A stretch of 64,000 bases of DNA from Mycolicibacterium llatzerense. GTDB lineage: Bacteria > Actinomycetota > Actinomycetes > Mycobacteriales > Mycobacteriaceae. This document shows positions 1-8,965 of this stretch, piece by piece. The stretch is taken from assembly GCF_000878195.1 (NCBI RefSeq), contig NZ_JXST01000023.1, forward strand, positions 45,693 through 109,692, in the 5' to 3' direction. A program made the position numbers and the translations under genes. Each line of letters opens with the position of its first letter. Position 1 is the stretch's first letter. The notes beneath the pieces are model-generated. The model saw only the letters and a program-made list of their open reading frames with translations. It did not search any database and had not been told where the DNA came from.

Positions 1-310
1 CGGCGCCGGTACGGGCCAGCGACGTGCCGCCCAGCACCGTGTAGGTCGCCGCGGCAGTGACCAAGGTCTTCGCAACCGGACCCCGCGCGATGCGTTCCAG
101 CCCGAAACCCAGTGCCCCCAAACCGAACAGCAAGGCCGTGGTGTGACTTGCACCTGCCAGCCGATCGTCGCGGTAGGTACGGCGCTCCAGGGCGGCGGCC
201 GCCGTTCCGAACAGAGCTACGGGATGGCCGCGGCGGGGGTCGGCCCAGCACACATCGGCCAGGTAGCCGAGCGCCAGACCAGCCGCACGCGCGGCGCTTC
301 TGTCAAACAC
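1..310 (-). CDS. cobD: Cobalamin biosynthesis protein CobD/CbiB, N-terminal part, cut by the window edge
   Basis: Only the first 103 codons are present; the rest lies left of position 1. Read from a GTG at 310, the frame stays open to the edge. It carries the family's N-terminal signature, a GYLAD segment followed by DPRRGHPV and a conserved FG, then an ALERR segment and an ATYTVLGGTSL segment typical of the first membrane-associated part of adenosylcobinamide-phosphate synthase. The family attaches aminopropanol to adenosylcobyric acid in B12 synthesis at the inner membrane. The gene is divergent from the DUF2236 gene, 36 bases away, the order I recall for Rv2236c/Rv2237 in M. tuberculosis. 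The start is inferred; no clear ribosome binding site decides it. Confidence 0.8.
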   Translation of the reverse strand, partial: MFDRSAARAAGLALGYLADVCWADPRRGHPVALFGTAAAALERRTYRDDRLAGASHTTALLFGLGALGFGLERIARGPVAKTLVTAAATYTVLGGTSLARTGA

Positions 311-346
311 GCCGGGCAGCGTCTCACAGGGTGTTTACTCGGCATC

Positions 347-1174
347 ATGCGGCTCGGTCCTCCTCGGCACCCGAAGCGGGTAGTCGACCTCATCAACCCC
401 GCGGCAGCCCTGGCACCGGCGGCCAACGTGATCATGCAACTGGCTCTGCCCGGAGTCGGCTACGGCGTGCTGGAAAGCCCCGTCGACAGTGGCAATGTCT
501 ACAAGCACCCGTTCAAACGCGCCCGCACCACCGGCACCTATCTGGCGGCCGCCGTGTACGGCACCGACGACGACCGCGCCCTGATCCGCGGCGAGGTGGA
601 CCGGGTGCACGCCCTGGTGCGGTCGACGGCGTCCAGTCCCGTGAAGTACAGCGCGTTCGATCCGAAGCTGCAGTTGTGGGTGGCGTCCTGCCTGTACCGC
701 TATTACATCGATCAGCACGAGTTCCTGTACGGCCCGCTGAGCCCCGAGGCCGCCGACGCCGTCTATCGGGACGCCCGCACCCTCGGCACCACGCTGCAGG
801 TGCGCGACAGCATGTGGCCGGCCGACCGGCTCGCCTTCGACGAGTACTGGAAACGCACGCTCGACCAGCTGCAGATCGACGAACCCGTGCGCGAACATCT
901 GCACGGCGTGGCTTCGCTGGCGTTCTTGCCCACCCCGCTGCGGCAGTTGGCTGGTCCGTTCAACCTGTTCGCGACGACGGGCTTCCTGCCCGCCGAGTTC
1001 CGCACCCACATGAAGCTGGCCTGGACGCCCGCGCACCAGCGCTGGTTCGACCGGCTCATGACGGCGCTGCGACTGGCCGACCGGGTGGTCCCGCGCGATG
1101 TGTGGCTGTTCGGCTACCAGCTGTACCTGTGGGATATGCGGGCCCGCGCGCGGCGCGGAAAACCGGTGGTATGA
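347..1174 (+). CDS. DUF2236 / MpaB-like oxygenase family protein (Rv2237-type)
   Basis: A 275-residue protein. The ATG at 347 is chosen because coding similarity to the family begins just after it (MRLGPP, then a segment ending LALPGVGYGV); a longer reading from 143 would run through the cobD promoter and coding region. DUF2236 proteins are helical, heme-binding in characterised members such as latex-clearing protein, and contain conserved Arg, His and Asp residues; here KHPFKRARTTGTYL and the RYYIDQHEF and FDEYWK segments match the family pattern. The substrate is unknown. Position next to cobD fits the M. tuberculosis Rv2237 orthologue. A VOC gene starts 28 bases downstream and is probably co-transcribed. 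Confidence 0.75.
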   Translation: MRLGPPRHPKRVVDLINPAAALAPAANVIMQLALPGVGYGVLESPVDSGNVYKHPFKRARTTGTYLAAAVYGTDDDRALIRGEVDRVHALVRSTASSPVKYSAFDPKLQLWVASCLYRYYIDQHEFLYGPLSPEAADAVYRDARTLGTTLQVRDSMWPADRLAFDEYWKRTLDQLQIDEPVREHLHGVASLAFLPTPLRQLAGPFNLFATTGFLPAEFRTHMKLAWTPAHQRWFDRLMTALRLADRVVPRDVWLFGYQLYLWDMRARARRGKPVV

Positions 1175-1202
1175 CCCAACATTCACAATCAGGAGGCATC
1201 TC

Positions 1203-1598
1203 ATGGCGTTCGCAGCACTGAACCATGTCGCAGTCACGGTCAGTGACATGGCCGTCAGCGGTCCCTGGTATCGCGCCCTGATCGGCGACGACCCGGTGCT
1301 CGACGAGCACACCGACGCCGGCTACCGACATCTGGTGTGGGCACTGCCCGGCGGCACGTTGTTCGGCATCCACCAGCACGACCGCGCCATCGAGCCGGGC
1401 CAGTTCAGCGAGTTCCGGGCCGGCCTCGATCACGTCGGCTTCGGCTGCGCCTCCCGCGCCGACCTCGTCGAATGGGCCGGCCGGCTCGAAGAGCTGGGCG
1501 TCACGCACGGCGGCGTCATCGACGCGCCCTACGGGTCCGGCCTGAGTTTCCGCGACCCCGACGGCATCGCGCTGGAGTTCTTCGCGCCGCCGGCGTGA
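1203..1598 (+). CDS. VOC superfamily (glyoxalase/bleomycin-resistance-like) protein
   Basis: A 131-residue protein with a strong AGGAGG site at 1191-1196, which fixes the ATG at 1203. It has the paired beta-alpha-beta-beta-beta layout of vicinal oxygen chelate proteins: LNHVAVTVSDM near residue 5, WYRALIGDD, then a second half starting LDHVGFGC and ending with the standard tail SFRDPDGIALEFF. Candidate metal ligands are His near residue 7, a second-half His in LDHVG and the Glu of ALEFF. Single-domain VOC proteins include lactoylglutathione lyases, dioxygenases and epimerases, so no reaction is assigned. It ends 3 bases before the convergent lipoprotein gene. Confidence 0.8.
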   Translation: MAFAALNHVAVTVSDMAVSGPWYRALIGDDPVLDEHTDAGYRHLVWALPGGTLFGIHQHDRAIEPGQFSEFRAGLDHVGFGCASRADLVEWAGRLEELGVTHGGVIDAPYGSGLSFRDPDGIALEFFAPPA

Positions 1599-1601
1599 TC
1601 G

Positions 1602-2312
1602 CTAGCGGTGCTGGTGCTCGCCACCTCCGCCGCCACACGCACCGTTCATCGCGGGCCGCACCATCGCAAACGTGGCCTGCAGGACACCGCTGCCGTCCTT
1701 GGTACCGCGCGCGCCCAGACACATCCCTGCGGCGATCGCCTTCGCGTCCGCGCCGGCACTCTTGGTGTAGCGGGTATCGGGCGTCACCGTCACGGTGATC
1801 TGGCTGTTGTCGGCGTCGGTGACCGTGATCGTGTTGCCGTTCACCGAGGCGACCGTGCCGTTGATGCCATGTTCGCGCTTCCCGCCCTTCTCGCCGCATT
1901 GTGCGTTGCGCGGTTGGCCGACGAGGACGTTCGCGGCGGTCACCGCCGCACTGTTGTTGTTGTCGTTGCCCTTGACCGGGCGGACGGCGACGCACTCGCC
2001 GGCGGTGACGTCGGTCAGCTGGCCGGGGGCGAGCTGGGTGATGCGCGTCGAGGAGGTGATGTTCACGGTGCCCGGCCCGTCCTTCCCCGTGACCGACACG
2101 GTGCCGCCCGACACCGAGTTGACCAGCCCGGACACCCGGTCCTTGCCGCCCGGACCTCCGGGAGCCGGGCTGGCGGACGGCGACGACGAGGTGCTGGCAG
2201 CTTTCGAGCTGGGCGCCGGTGTGTTCGATGATCCGCAGGCCGACAGGGAGAGCGCAGCGAATCCGGCGAGGGTGACGACGCCGTAGCGCCGCGCACGAGT
2301 TGTAGTGGACAT
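1602..2312 (-). CDS. Secreted lipoprotein with two DUF5666-like repeats
   Basis: A 236-residue protein. The ATG at 2312 places a signal peptide directly at the N-terminus: RARR, a hydrophobic run, then lipobox LSAC with Cys26 as the lipidation site. A Ser/Pro/Ala-rich linker (about residues 28-55) follows, then two beta-rich modules: one with VSGLVNSVSGGTVSVTGKDG, a second beginning INGTVASVNGNTITVTDA. Both match the DUF5666 pattern of a G-x-V-x-S-V-x-G-x-T-I-x-V strand pair. The C-terminus is Gly/His rich (GGGGGEHQHR), which might bind metal. Function unknown; it should sit on the outer face of the cytoplasmic membrane. Confidence 0.8.
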   Translation of the reverse strand: MSTTTRARRYGVVTLAGFAALSLSACGSSNTPAPSSKAASTSSSPSASPAPGGPGGKDRVSGLVNSVSGGTVSVTGKDGPGTVNITSSTRITQLAPGQLTDVTAGECVAVRPVKGNDNNNSAAVTAANVLVGQPRNAQCGEKGGKREHGINGTVASVNGNTITVTDADNSQITVTVTPDTRYTKSAGADAKAIAAGMCLGARGTKDGSGVLQATFAMVRPAMNGACGGGGGEHQHR

Positions 2313-2385
2313 GAGCCCACAGTGAACGGCCCAGCAATGAATCAGCTCAGATATTGATATGAAGACGCTGGGCGCGCAGCCGCGG

Positions 2386-3264
2386 TCAACTGGTACCGAA
2401 AAATTCATCCAGTGCGGTGAGCACGTCGTCCGGGCGCTCTTCCGCCAGGAAGTGGCCGCCGTCGAGGCCTTGGCCACGCACGTCGCTGGCGTACCGCCGC
2501 CATACTTCCAGTGGCTGGTAGAGCTGGCCGACGACGCCGCGTGATCCCCACAGGATCAACAACGGACAGTCGACCGTGCGTCCTTCGTCCGCGGCGTCGT
2601 GAGTGAGATCGATGGTGGCCGCGGCGCGGTAGTCCTCGCACATCGCATGGATGGATTCCGGTGTGGCGAAGCAGCGTTCGTACTCGGCCATGGCCTCGGG
2701 GTCGTAGACGTCCGTGCCACCGAAGGCCCCCAGAAACGCCTTGAGCAGCAGTGCGGCCGTCGGCTGCATCATCAGCTCGGGCAGCGGCGCGGGCTGGATG
2801 AAGAAGAACCAGTGGAAGTAGGCCGTGGCGAGCGCGGTGTCGGCGTGGTCGTAGACGTACTTGGTGGGGACGATGTCGAGCAGCGCAGCCCGGGTCACGG
2901 CCTCGGGGTGGTCGAGCATCATCCGATGCGTCACGCGCGCACCACGATCGTGGGCGACGACGCTGAAGGAGTCGTGCCCCAGCTGGTTCATCACGGCGAC
3001 CTGATCGGCCACCATCGTCCGGAAGCTGTAGTCGGCGTGGTCGCCTCCGCCGGCCGGTTTTGAGCTGTCACCGTAGCCGCGAAGGTCGGTCGCGACCACG
3101 GTGAACCGTTCTGCCAGTCGAGGTGCGATGTGATGCCACATCACATGCGATTGCGGTGCGCCGTGGAGCAGCAGCAGCGGTGGACCCGACCCGCCGATCA
3201 CCGCCTGAATCTCGACCCCGTTGACGGCCAGCCGCTCGTCGGTGAAACCCGGGAAAAATCGCAT
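2386..3264 (-). CDS. Alpha/beta hydrolase, haloacetate (fluoroacetate) dehalogenase-like
   Basis: A 292-residue protein beginning MRFFPGF at 3264. Its motifs match fluoroacetate dehalogenases: LLLHGAPQSHVMWHHIAP near residues 35-52, the nucleophile elbow HDRGARVTHRM with Asp as nucleophile (about residue 109), the LLDIVPT strand, the YFHWFFFIQPAPLPE cap segment that shapes the halide pocket, and GGHFLAEE carrying the catalytic His. The family hydrolyses C-halogen bonds of short 2-haloacids through an aspartyl ester; some members are epoxide hydrolases, so halide release is inferred. The start overlaps the aldolase stop by one base (TGATG), implying translational coupling. The second pathway gene suggests catabolism of a small hydroxy or halo acid. 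Confidence 0.75.
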   Translation of the reverse strand: MRFFPGFTDERLAVNGVEIQAVIGGSGPPLLLLHGAPQSHVMWHHIAPRLAERFTVVATDLRGYGDSSKPAGGGDHADYSFRTMVADQVAVMNQLGHDSFSVVAHDRGARVTHRMMLDHPEAVTRAALLDIVPTKYVYDHADTALATAYFHWFFFIQPAPLPELMMQPTAALLLKAFLGAFGGTDVYDPEAMAEYERCFATPESIHAMCEDYRAAATIDLTHDAADEGRTVDCPLLILWGSRGVVGQLYQPLEVWRRYASDVRGQGLDGGHFLAEERPDDVLTALDEFFGTS

Positions 3265-4088
3265 CAGTCGAAGACGTCCGGCTGGCCGGCGACGATCTGT
3301 TCCCATAGCGGCCGGAACTGGAACCACGCGACCAGGTCACTGCCGATCTGGCCGTGCACCAGCTTGGCGGTGTCGTGGTCGATGACGGTAGGCGTGCCGG
3401 CAGCCATCGCGAGCAGCTGCGCCTGACATGACCGCTCCATCGTGACGAACCACCACGCGGCCGCCGAGACCGAGGTGCCGACGGTGATCAGCCCGTGGTT
3501 GCGCAGGATGGCCGCCTTGTTGCCACCGATCGCGGCGGCGATGTTCTTGCCCTCCTCCTCGGCGAGGACCACCCCGCGGTAGTCGAGGTAGAGACCCTGG
3601 TCCTCGTAGAAGGGGCAGGCGTCCTGGGTGAGCGGCTCCAGCGGGATGCCCAGCGCGGAGAACGCCTTGCCGTACAGCGAGTGGGTGTGGGCGGCGGCGA
3701 CGGCGTCCGGCCGGGCGTTGTGCACCTGCGCGTGGATCGTGAACGCCGCGGCGTTGACCGGCCGGGTGCCGTGCACGACACGGCCGTGGTGGTCCACGCA
3801 GATCAGGTCACTGACGCGAATGTGGTTGAAGCTCATGCCAAACGGATTGACCCAGAACAATTCCGGGTGCTCCGGGTCGCGGGCTGTCATATGCCCGGCG
3901 ACGCCTTCGGAGAACCCGAGCTTGCCGAACACGCGAAACGCCACCGCGAGGTCGCGCTTGCGCTGCTCGCGTTCTTCCTCGAGCGACAGGCCCATGGGCG
4001 GAAGCGGCAGATCGCACGGATCGGGCAACGGGCCCAGCGCGCGTTCCAGCAGTTCCCGCATTTCGTCGCTGATCGTGCTCACGTCCAT
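3264..4088 (-). CDS. Class II aldolase/adducin family protein
   Basis: A 274-residue protein of the zinc-dependent class II aldolase/adducin fold. Visible are GVAGHMTARDP near residue 62 (phosphate or substrate loop), WVNPFGMSFNHI, the Zn-ligand stretch HAQVHN followed by AAHTHSLYGKAF, and the RNHGLITVG segment with the last Zn-binding His. Family members include fuculose-phosphate aldolase, ribulose-phosphate epimerase and decarboxylases; none of those specific signatures is clear. It is the upstream partner of the haloacid-dehalogenase-like gene in an apparent three-gene minus-strand unit (P450, aldolase, hydrolase), with 43 bases separating it from the P450. Confidence 0.8.
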   Translation of the reverse strand: MDVSTISDEMRELLERALGPLPDPCDLPLPPMGLSLEEEREQRKRDLAVAFRVFGKLGFSEGVAGHMTARDPEHPELFWVNPFGMSFNHIRVSDLICVDHHGRVVHGTRPVNAAAFTIHAQVHNARPDAVAAAHTHSLYGKAFSALGIPLEPLTQDACPFYEDQGLYLDYRGVVLAEEEGKNIAAAIGGNKAAILRNHGLITVGTSVSAAAWWFVTMERSCQAQLLAMAAGTPTVIDHDTAKLVHGQIGSDLVAWFQFRPLWEQIVAGQPDVFD

Positions 4089-4131
4089 CGCCAGGCCCTT
4101 CCGCCGCGGTCGCCGAGCCCAGCATCACACG

Positions 4132-5367
4132 TCAGGCCCCGCGGGGAAAGATGGGATTTGCTGACCGTCGGGGAGTGAACTCGATCGGCAGCGCGACCGG
4201 ACCGGAAATGCCCGTCATCGGCTTCCAGGGCACCGGGCCGGCGACGCGCACCTCGGTCAGCCGCGCGGTGATGACGCGCAGCGCCTCGGTCATTTCGACG
4301 CGGGCCAGGTGGGCGCCGAGGCAGTAGTGCACGCCGCCGCCGAAGGTCTGCATCGGTGCAGCGCCCTGCCGGGTGATGTCGAGGCGATCGGGATCGGTGA
4401 AAACCTGCGGATCGCGGTTGGCCGCAGCGGAATTGACGATCAGCGTCGAGCCCGCCGGGAACGTCATGCCACCCAGCTCGACATCGACGGTGGCGACCCT
4501 CATCGCACCGAGCACGATCGGCGTGTGCCGCATCAGTTCTTCGACGGCCTGCGGCGCCAGGTCGGGACGCTGCGCCAGTAGCTCCCATTGCTCAGGGTGC
4601 CCGGCCAGCACCTGCACCGCGGCGGCCAGTTGATTGCGCGTGGTGTCGGTGCCGGCGATCAGCAGGAGTGCGGTCAGGTTCGCCAACTCGGCGTGGCTCA
4701 GCCGGTCGCCGTCATCCTCGGAGCGGATCAGTTCGGAGATCAGATCGTCGCCCAGGGCACTTCTGCGGTCGGCGATCAACTGCTCCACGTACACGCTCAA
4801 TTCCGTCCAGGCGCGCAGGATTCTCGCCTCGTGCTCCCGCACGCTGAGCCCGAAGACCTGCGTGATGTCGGCCGCCCAGCCGGTGAACGACTGCCAGTCC
4901 GACGCGGGCGCGCCGAGCAGGGCGCAAATGATCGGTACCGGGTACGGCGTGGCGATGTCGGCGACGACGTCGCACCGCCCGGCGCCGAGCCGGCGGTCCA
5001 CCAACTCGGTGATGACCTCGACGCACGCTTCGCGCATCCGCTCGGCCGCCCGCGGGGTGAAGGCGCGGGCCACCAGCCGACGCAACCGATTGTGTTCGGC
5101 ACCTTCCAGGCTGATCAACAGCTTGGCGACCAGGTCCCACACCGGCCCGGACGTAATCCCCTGCACCACAAGGCCACTGCCTTGCGGGTTGACGAACCGG
5201 GAGTCGCGCAGCACTGTGCGCACCAGGTCATAACTCAGCACCTCGGGCCCATACTGGCCCAACGCGATCGGCCCGCGCCGACGTGCTCCGGTGAGCGCCG
5301 TACGGAACTCGTCGAGCGTGCTCTCGGGCCCGTAAGTCAGGGTCGGCAAAGCCGTTGCAGTGGTCAT
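4132..5367 (-). CDS. Cytochrome P450
   Basis: A 411-residue P450 starting MTTATALPTL at 5367; a longer in-frame reading would extend into the intergenic region without family resemblance. Seen: I-helix LLLIAGTDTTRN with the acid-threonine pair for oxygen activation, the K-helix ExxR in EELMRHT, and the heme loop FGGGVHYCLGAHLAR with Cys349 as thiolate ligand. This is the soluble bacterial class I type needing ferredoxin and reductase, neither of which is adjacent. The substrate cannot be read from the sequence. It is the first gene of the minus-strand unit and is divergent from the large cyclase-LuxR regulator 151 bases away, which may control it. Confidence 0.9.
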   Translation of the reverse strand: MTTATALPTLTYGPESTLDEFRTALTGARRRGPIALGQYGPEVLSYDLVRTVLRDSRFVNPQGSGLVVQGITSGPVWDLVAKLLISLEGAEHNRLRRLVARAFTPRAAERMREACVEVITELVDRRLGAGRCDVVADIATPYPVPIICALLGAPASDWQSFTGWAADITQVFGLSVREHEARILRAWTELSVYVEQLIADRRSALGDDLISELIRSEDDGDRLSHAELANLTALLLIAGTDTTRNQLAAAVQVLAGHPEQWELLAQRPDLAPQAVEELMRHTPIVLGAMRVATVDVELGGMTFPAGSTLIVNSAAANRDPQVFTDPDRLDITRQGAAPMQTFGGGVHYCLGAHLARVEMTEALRVITARLTEVRVAGPVPWKPMTGISGPVALPIEFTPRRSANPIFPRGA

Positions 5368-5518
5368 GTTTCGACTATCGCGGTACGGCAGCCGGTACTG
5401 CGTCGGCTGATGTGCGTAAAAACTGGCCACCGACATGCTTACGCGGGAGTGGATGCTGGACAACTATTGGCCATTTGGCTGATGCTTAGCCCATCCGCAC
5501 CGACGCAAGCTGACTGAC

Positions 5519-8500
5519 ATGAGCGAACTTCCCACCGGAACCGTCACGCTGCTGCTAGCCGACATCGAGGGCTCGACACGGCTCTGGGACACCCAACCCG
5601 ACACGATGCGCGCCGCCATCACCTGCCTCGACGAAGTCATTTCCGCTGTCGCGTTGAACCACCACGGCGTACGCCCCCTTGAACAGGGTGAAGGCGACAG
5701 CTTCGTCATCGCCTTCCAGCGAGCGGCCGACGCCGTGGCATGCGCTGTGGACCTGCAACGCGCCCCGCTGTCCCCGATCGCGCTGCGCATCGGGTTGCAT
5801 ACCGGGGACATCCAGTTGCGCGACGAGAACAACTACGTCGGCCCCACCATCAACCGCGCGGCCCGGCTTCGCGATCTCGCCCACGGCGGCCAGACCGTCC
5901 TGTCCGGGGTCACCGAAGCCCTTGTGGCCGAACAGCTTCCGCCCGAGGTCACGCTCATCGACCTGGGCACCCACGCCCTGCGCGATCTGCCCCGGCCCGA
6001 ACGTGTCGCGCAGCTCTGTCACCCCGACCTGCACAACGAGTTTCCACCGCTACGGACTGCGGTCGGCAGTTCCAACCTACCGATCCAGTTGACCAATTTC
6101 ATTGGGCGACAGACGGAAATCGAGCATGTCCGGCGGACGCTCGACGACCACCGGCTGGTGACGCTGACGGGAGCCGGCGGAGCCGGGAAGACCCGGCTGG
6201 CGGTGCATGTGGCCGCCATGGCCGCCGGCGACTTCGGCGGTGTCTGCTACATCGATCTGGCGCCCATCAACCACCCCGAGGCCGTCGCGGCCACCGCAGC
6301 GCGGACGCTGAACCTGCCGGACCAACCCGGCCGCTCGACCACCGACACCCTTCGGCGCTTCCTGCGTGACCGCCACCTGCTACTTGTGCTGGACAATTGC
6401 GAGCACTTGCTGGAGGCCAGCGCACAGCTGGCCACGGCGATACTTGCCGACGCCCAGCGACTTTCGATCCTGGCGACCAGCAGGGAACCGCTCGGGGTCG
6501 CCGGCGAGGCGACCTGGCAGGTGCCGTCGCTGCCATTGGCCGACGAGGCCGTCGCATTGTTCGCCGATCGAGCGCGGCTGGCCCGCGCCGGGTTCTCCCT
6601 CACCGAGGACAACACCTCCGCGGTGATCGAAATCTGCCGTCGCCTCGATGGCATGCCGCTGGCCATCGAGCTGGCCGCCGCCCGGGTCCGGACGCTGACA
6701 TTGACGGAAATCGTTGACAGCCTTCATGATCGCTTCCGGGTGCTGACGGGCGGCTCCCGAACCTCGGTGCGGCGCCAGCAGACGCTGCGCGCCTCGGTGG
6801 ACTGGTCGCACGCACTGCTGACCGACAACGAACGAATCCTGTTCCGTCGCTTGGCCGTATTTCTCGGCAGCTTCGATCTCACGGCCGTCCGTGCCATCGC
6901 GGGTGACGACACCATCGAGCGCTACCAGGTTCTCGACCAACTCACCCTGTTGGCCGACAAGTCACTGGTGGTCATCGACGACACCGGCGGCCACACCCGA
7001 TACCGGCTGTTGGAGACCATGCGTCAGTACGCGCTGGAAAGGCTGGGCGAATCAGGCGAAGCCGACACCATCCGTTCGCGGCACCGCGACTACTACACGG
7101 CGATGGTCGCCCAACTGAGCGCACCGGTGCAGATTGGTCACGAGCAGCGCGTCGCGCAGGCCGAGGCCGAAATGGACAATCTGCGAGGCGCATTCGAGTG
7201 GAGCCTGGAAAACAGCGACACCGAACAAGCATTGGCGCTGACCTCGTCACTCCACGTGCTGTGGTGGACCCGGGGCCGCATCCAGCAGGGGCGCACGTGG
7301 TTCAACGCCGCGTTGTCCCAATACCAGCAATCCGGCGTATCCCCCGCTGTCTACGCTCGCGCTCTGGCTGAGCATGCATTTCTCGACACCTGGGTCACCG
7401 GGTCGGCCACCATGGACTCAGCGCGCCAGGCACTGACCATTGCCCGCGAGCTCGCTGACCCCGCCCTACTCGCCCGGGTGCTGACCGCGTGCGGCTTCAC
7501 GTCCGGGTACACCGGTGATGCCGATCTGGCCGCGACTTTCTTCCTCGAAGCCGGCGAACTCGCCCGCGCAGTGGGTGACAACTGGTCGTTGATCCAGATT
7601 CTGGCGTGGCAGTCCAATGTCGCTGAGACGGCGGGCTTTCCACTGGTCGCACGGCAGTACGCCGAGGAAGGCTGCACTCTGGGCGCGACCATCGACGACC
7701 GGCACGGCCTCCGGATCTGCCGACTGTCCTGCGGTTGGATCAACATCCAGCGAGCCGAGTTCATCGAAGCGGCCGCGCAATTCCACGCCGTCCTGGCCGA
7801 GATCGAGGAGGCACACGACGAGATGAGCGCGGTCGGCGCCGCCCTCGGCCTGAGCATTGTCTACGCCAACTTGGGGCAGACCGACGAAGCCCGCGCGACG
7901 TCGCTGCAGGCCGTCGACCTGGCCCGCGGACTCGACCACTACTTCCTCGGGCTGGCCAACGGGACACTGGCGATCGCCGAGCTGGCTGCCGGCGACATTG
8001 CTGCGGCACGCGCCGCCAGCGCCGACAACTGGCAGCAGCTCAGCGGTACGCATCCCGACCTTGCCGCGGTGCATCTGGCCCACCACGCTGTGCACAGCGC
8101 CATCGCCGACCATGACCTGCCGCTTGCACGCAGCTGGGCCGAGACGGCCCTCGGTTCGTCGACCGGCTGGCACCTGGCGCTCGCGTCGCTGGCATTGTCG
8201 CGAATCGCGCAGGCCGAGGGCCGATCAGACGAGGCCGAACGGCACGCTCATGAGGCGGTGGCCGCAGTCGCCGACAGTGGAGCCCTCGTGCCTCTTGCCG
8301 ACATCCTCGAACAGCTTGCCGCGCTGATCCTTCGCCACGACGCCTGGCGCGCGGCCCGAATCCTGGGGGCCGCCGAGGCATTCCGACAGCGGACCGGCAT
8401 GATCCGCTTCCCGATGTACGACGCCGCGTACGACGAATCCGTCGCCACACTTGGCGCGGCGATGTCTCCGGAGGATTTCACCGCGGCGTGGGACGAAGGT

Positions 8501-8767
8501 GCGGGGCTGACGACGGACGAGGCCATCGCCTACGTACAGCGCGGACGCGGTGAACGCCGACGCTCGACTAGCGGATGGGACTCGATCACCCGCGCCGAGC
8601 TCGATGTGGTGAAGCTTGCCGGAGACGGGCTGGGCAACAAGGAGATCGCGGCGCGCCTGTTCGTCTCGCCGCGCACGGTGCAGGCTCATTTGTCACACAT
8701 CTATTCGAAGCTCGGGCTGACGTCCCGAGTGCAACTGGCCCATGAGGCCAGCCGGCGAGCGTTGTAA
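5519..8767 (+). CDS. Class III cyclase-ATPase-TPR-LuxR multidomain regulator
   Basis: A 1082-residue protein with four parts: a class III nucleotide cyclase domain (about 5-170), an AAA/NB-ARC-type ATPase (Walker A TGAGGAGKTRL near 215-225, Walker B LLLVLDNCEHLL near 290), a helical tetratricopeptide-like middle, and a C-terminal LuxR HTH (about 1018-1080, NKEIAARLFVSPRTVQAHL). In the cyclase the metal aspartates are Asp15 and Asp60 and the transition-state residues Asn112 and Arg116 are kept, but the substrate-choosing pair is Gln56 and Asn105 instead of Lys-Asp. That Q-N pair is the one described for M. tuberculosis Rv0386. Probable DNA-binding signal integrator; divergent to the P450 unit. 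Confidence 0.88.
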   Translation: MSELPTGTVTLLLADIEGSTRLWDTQPDTMRAAITCLDEVISAVALNHHGVRPLEQGEGDSFVIAFQRAADAVACAVDLQRAPLSPIALRIGLHTGDIQLRDENNYVGPTINRAARLRDLAHGGQTVLSGVTEALVAEQLPPEVTLIDLGTHALRDLPRPERVAQLCHPDLHNEFPPLRTAVGSSNLPIQLTNFIGRQTEIEHVRRTLDDHRLVTLTGAGGAGKTRLAVHVAAMAAGDFGGVCYIDLAPINHPEAVAATAARTLNLPDQPGRSTTDTLRRFLRDRHLLLVLDNCEHLLEASAQLATAILADAQRLSILATSREPLGVAGEATWQVPSLPLADEAVALFADRARLARAGFSLTEDNTSAVIEICRRLDGMPLAIELAAARVRTLTLTEIVDSLHDRFRVLTGGSRTSVRRQQTLRASVDWSHALLTDNERILFRRLAVFLGSFDLTAVRAIAGDDTIERYQVLDQLTLLADKSLVVIDDTGGHTRYRLLETMRQYALERLGESGEADTIRSRHRDYYTAMVAQLSAPVQIGHEQRVAQAEAEMDNLRGAFEWSLENSDTEQALALTSSLHVLWWTRGRIQQGRTWFNAALSQYQQSGVSPAVYARALAEHAFLDTWVTGSATMDSARQALTIARELADPALLARVLTACGFTSGYTGDADLAATFFLEAGELARAVGDNWSLIQILAWQSNVAETAGFPLVARQYAEEGCTLGATIDDRHGLRICRLSCGWINIQRAEFIEAAAQFHAVLAEIEEAHDEMSAVGAALGLSIVYANLGQTDEARATSLQAVDLARGLDHYFLGLANGTLAIAELAAGDIAAARAASADNWQQLSGTHPDLAAVHLAHHAVHSAIADHDLPLARSWAETALGSSTGWHLALASLALSRIAQAEGRSDEAERHAHEAVAAVADSGALVPLADILEQLAALILRHDAWRAARILGAAEAFRQRTGMIRFPMYDAAYDESVATLGAAMSPEDFTAAWDEGAGLTTDEAIAYVQRGRGERRRSTSGWDSITRAELDVVKLAGDGLGNKEIAARLFVSPRTVQAHLSHIYSKLGLTSRVQLAHEASRRAL

Positions 8768-8965
8768 ACAGACGAATACCGCTGAGCATCAACAGCATTC
8801 AGTAAATTTGAGGAAAATGACGCGAGGTCACGGGCACGGAGCTATCGTCGTCACGTAGTCATGTGAGCGAGGACGCCGGGGGTGCGTTCGTTCCTCAGCA
8901 TGTGTTGGATGCCGAATCGGCCCCTCGCGTCAGATTGTTGCGTCTGCACAACCCGAGGAGCTGTC

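Noticed and set aside
311..346. Cobalamin riboswitch in front of cobD
   Set aside because: The divergent gap is only 36 bases, far too short.
1150..1230. Possible attachment-site copy of the tRNA-Val 3' end at the left side of the accessory block
   Set aside because: No match to the tRNA T arm or acceptor end was found there, and no integrase exists in the block.
8768..8965. Small upstream open frame before the nitrile hydratase operon
   Set aside because: No ribosome binding site or family match; kept as untranslated leader.
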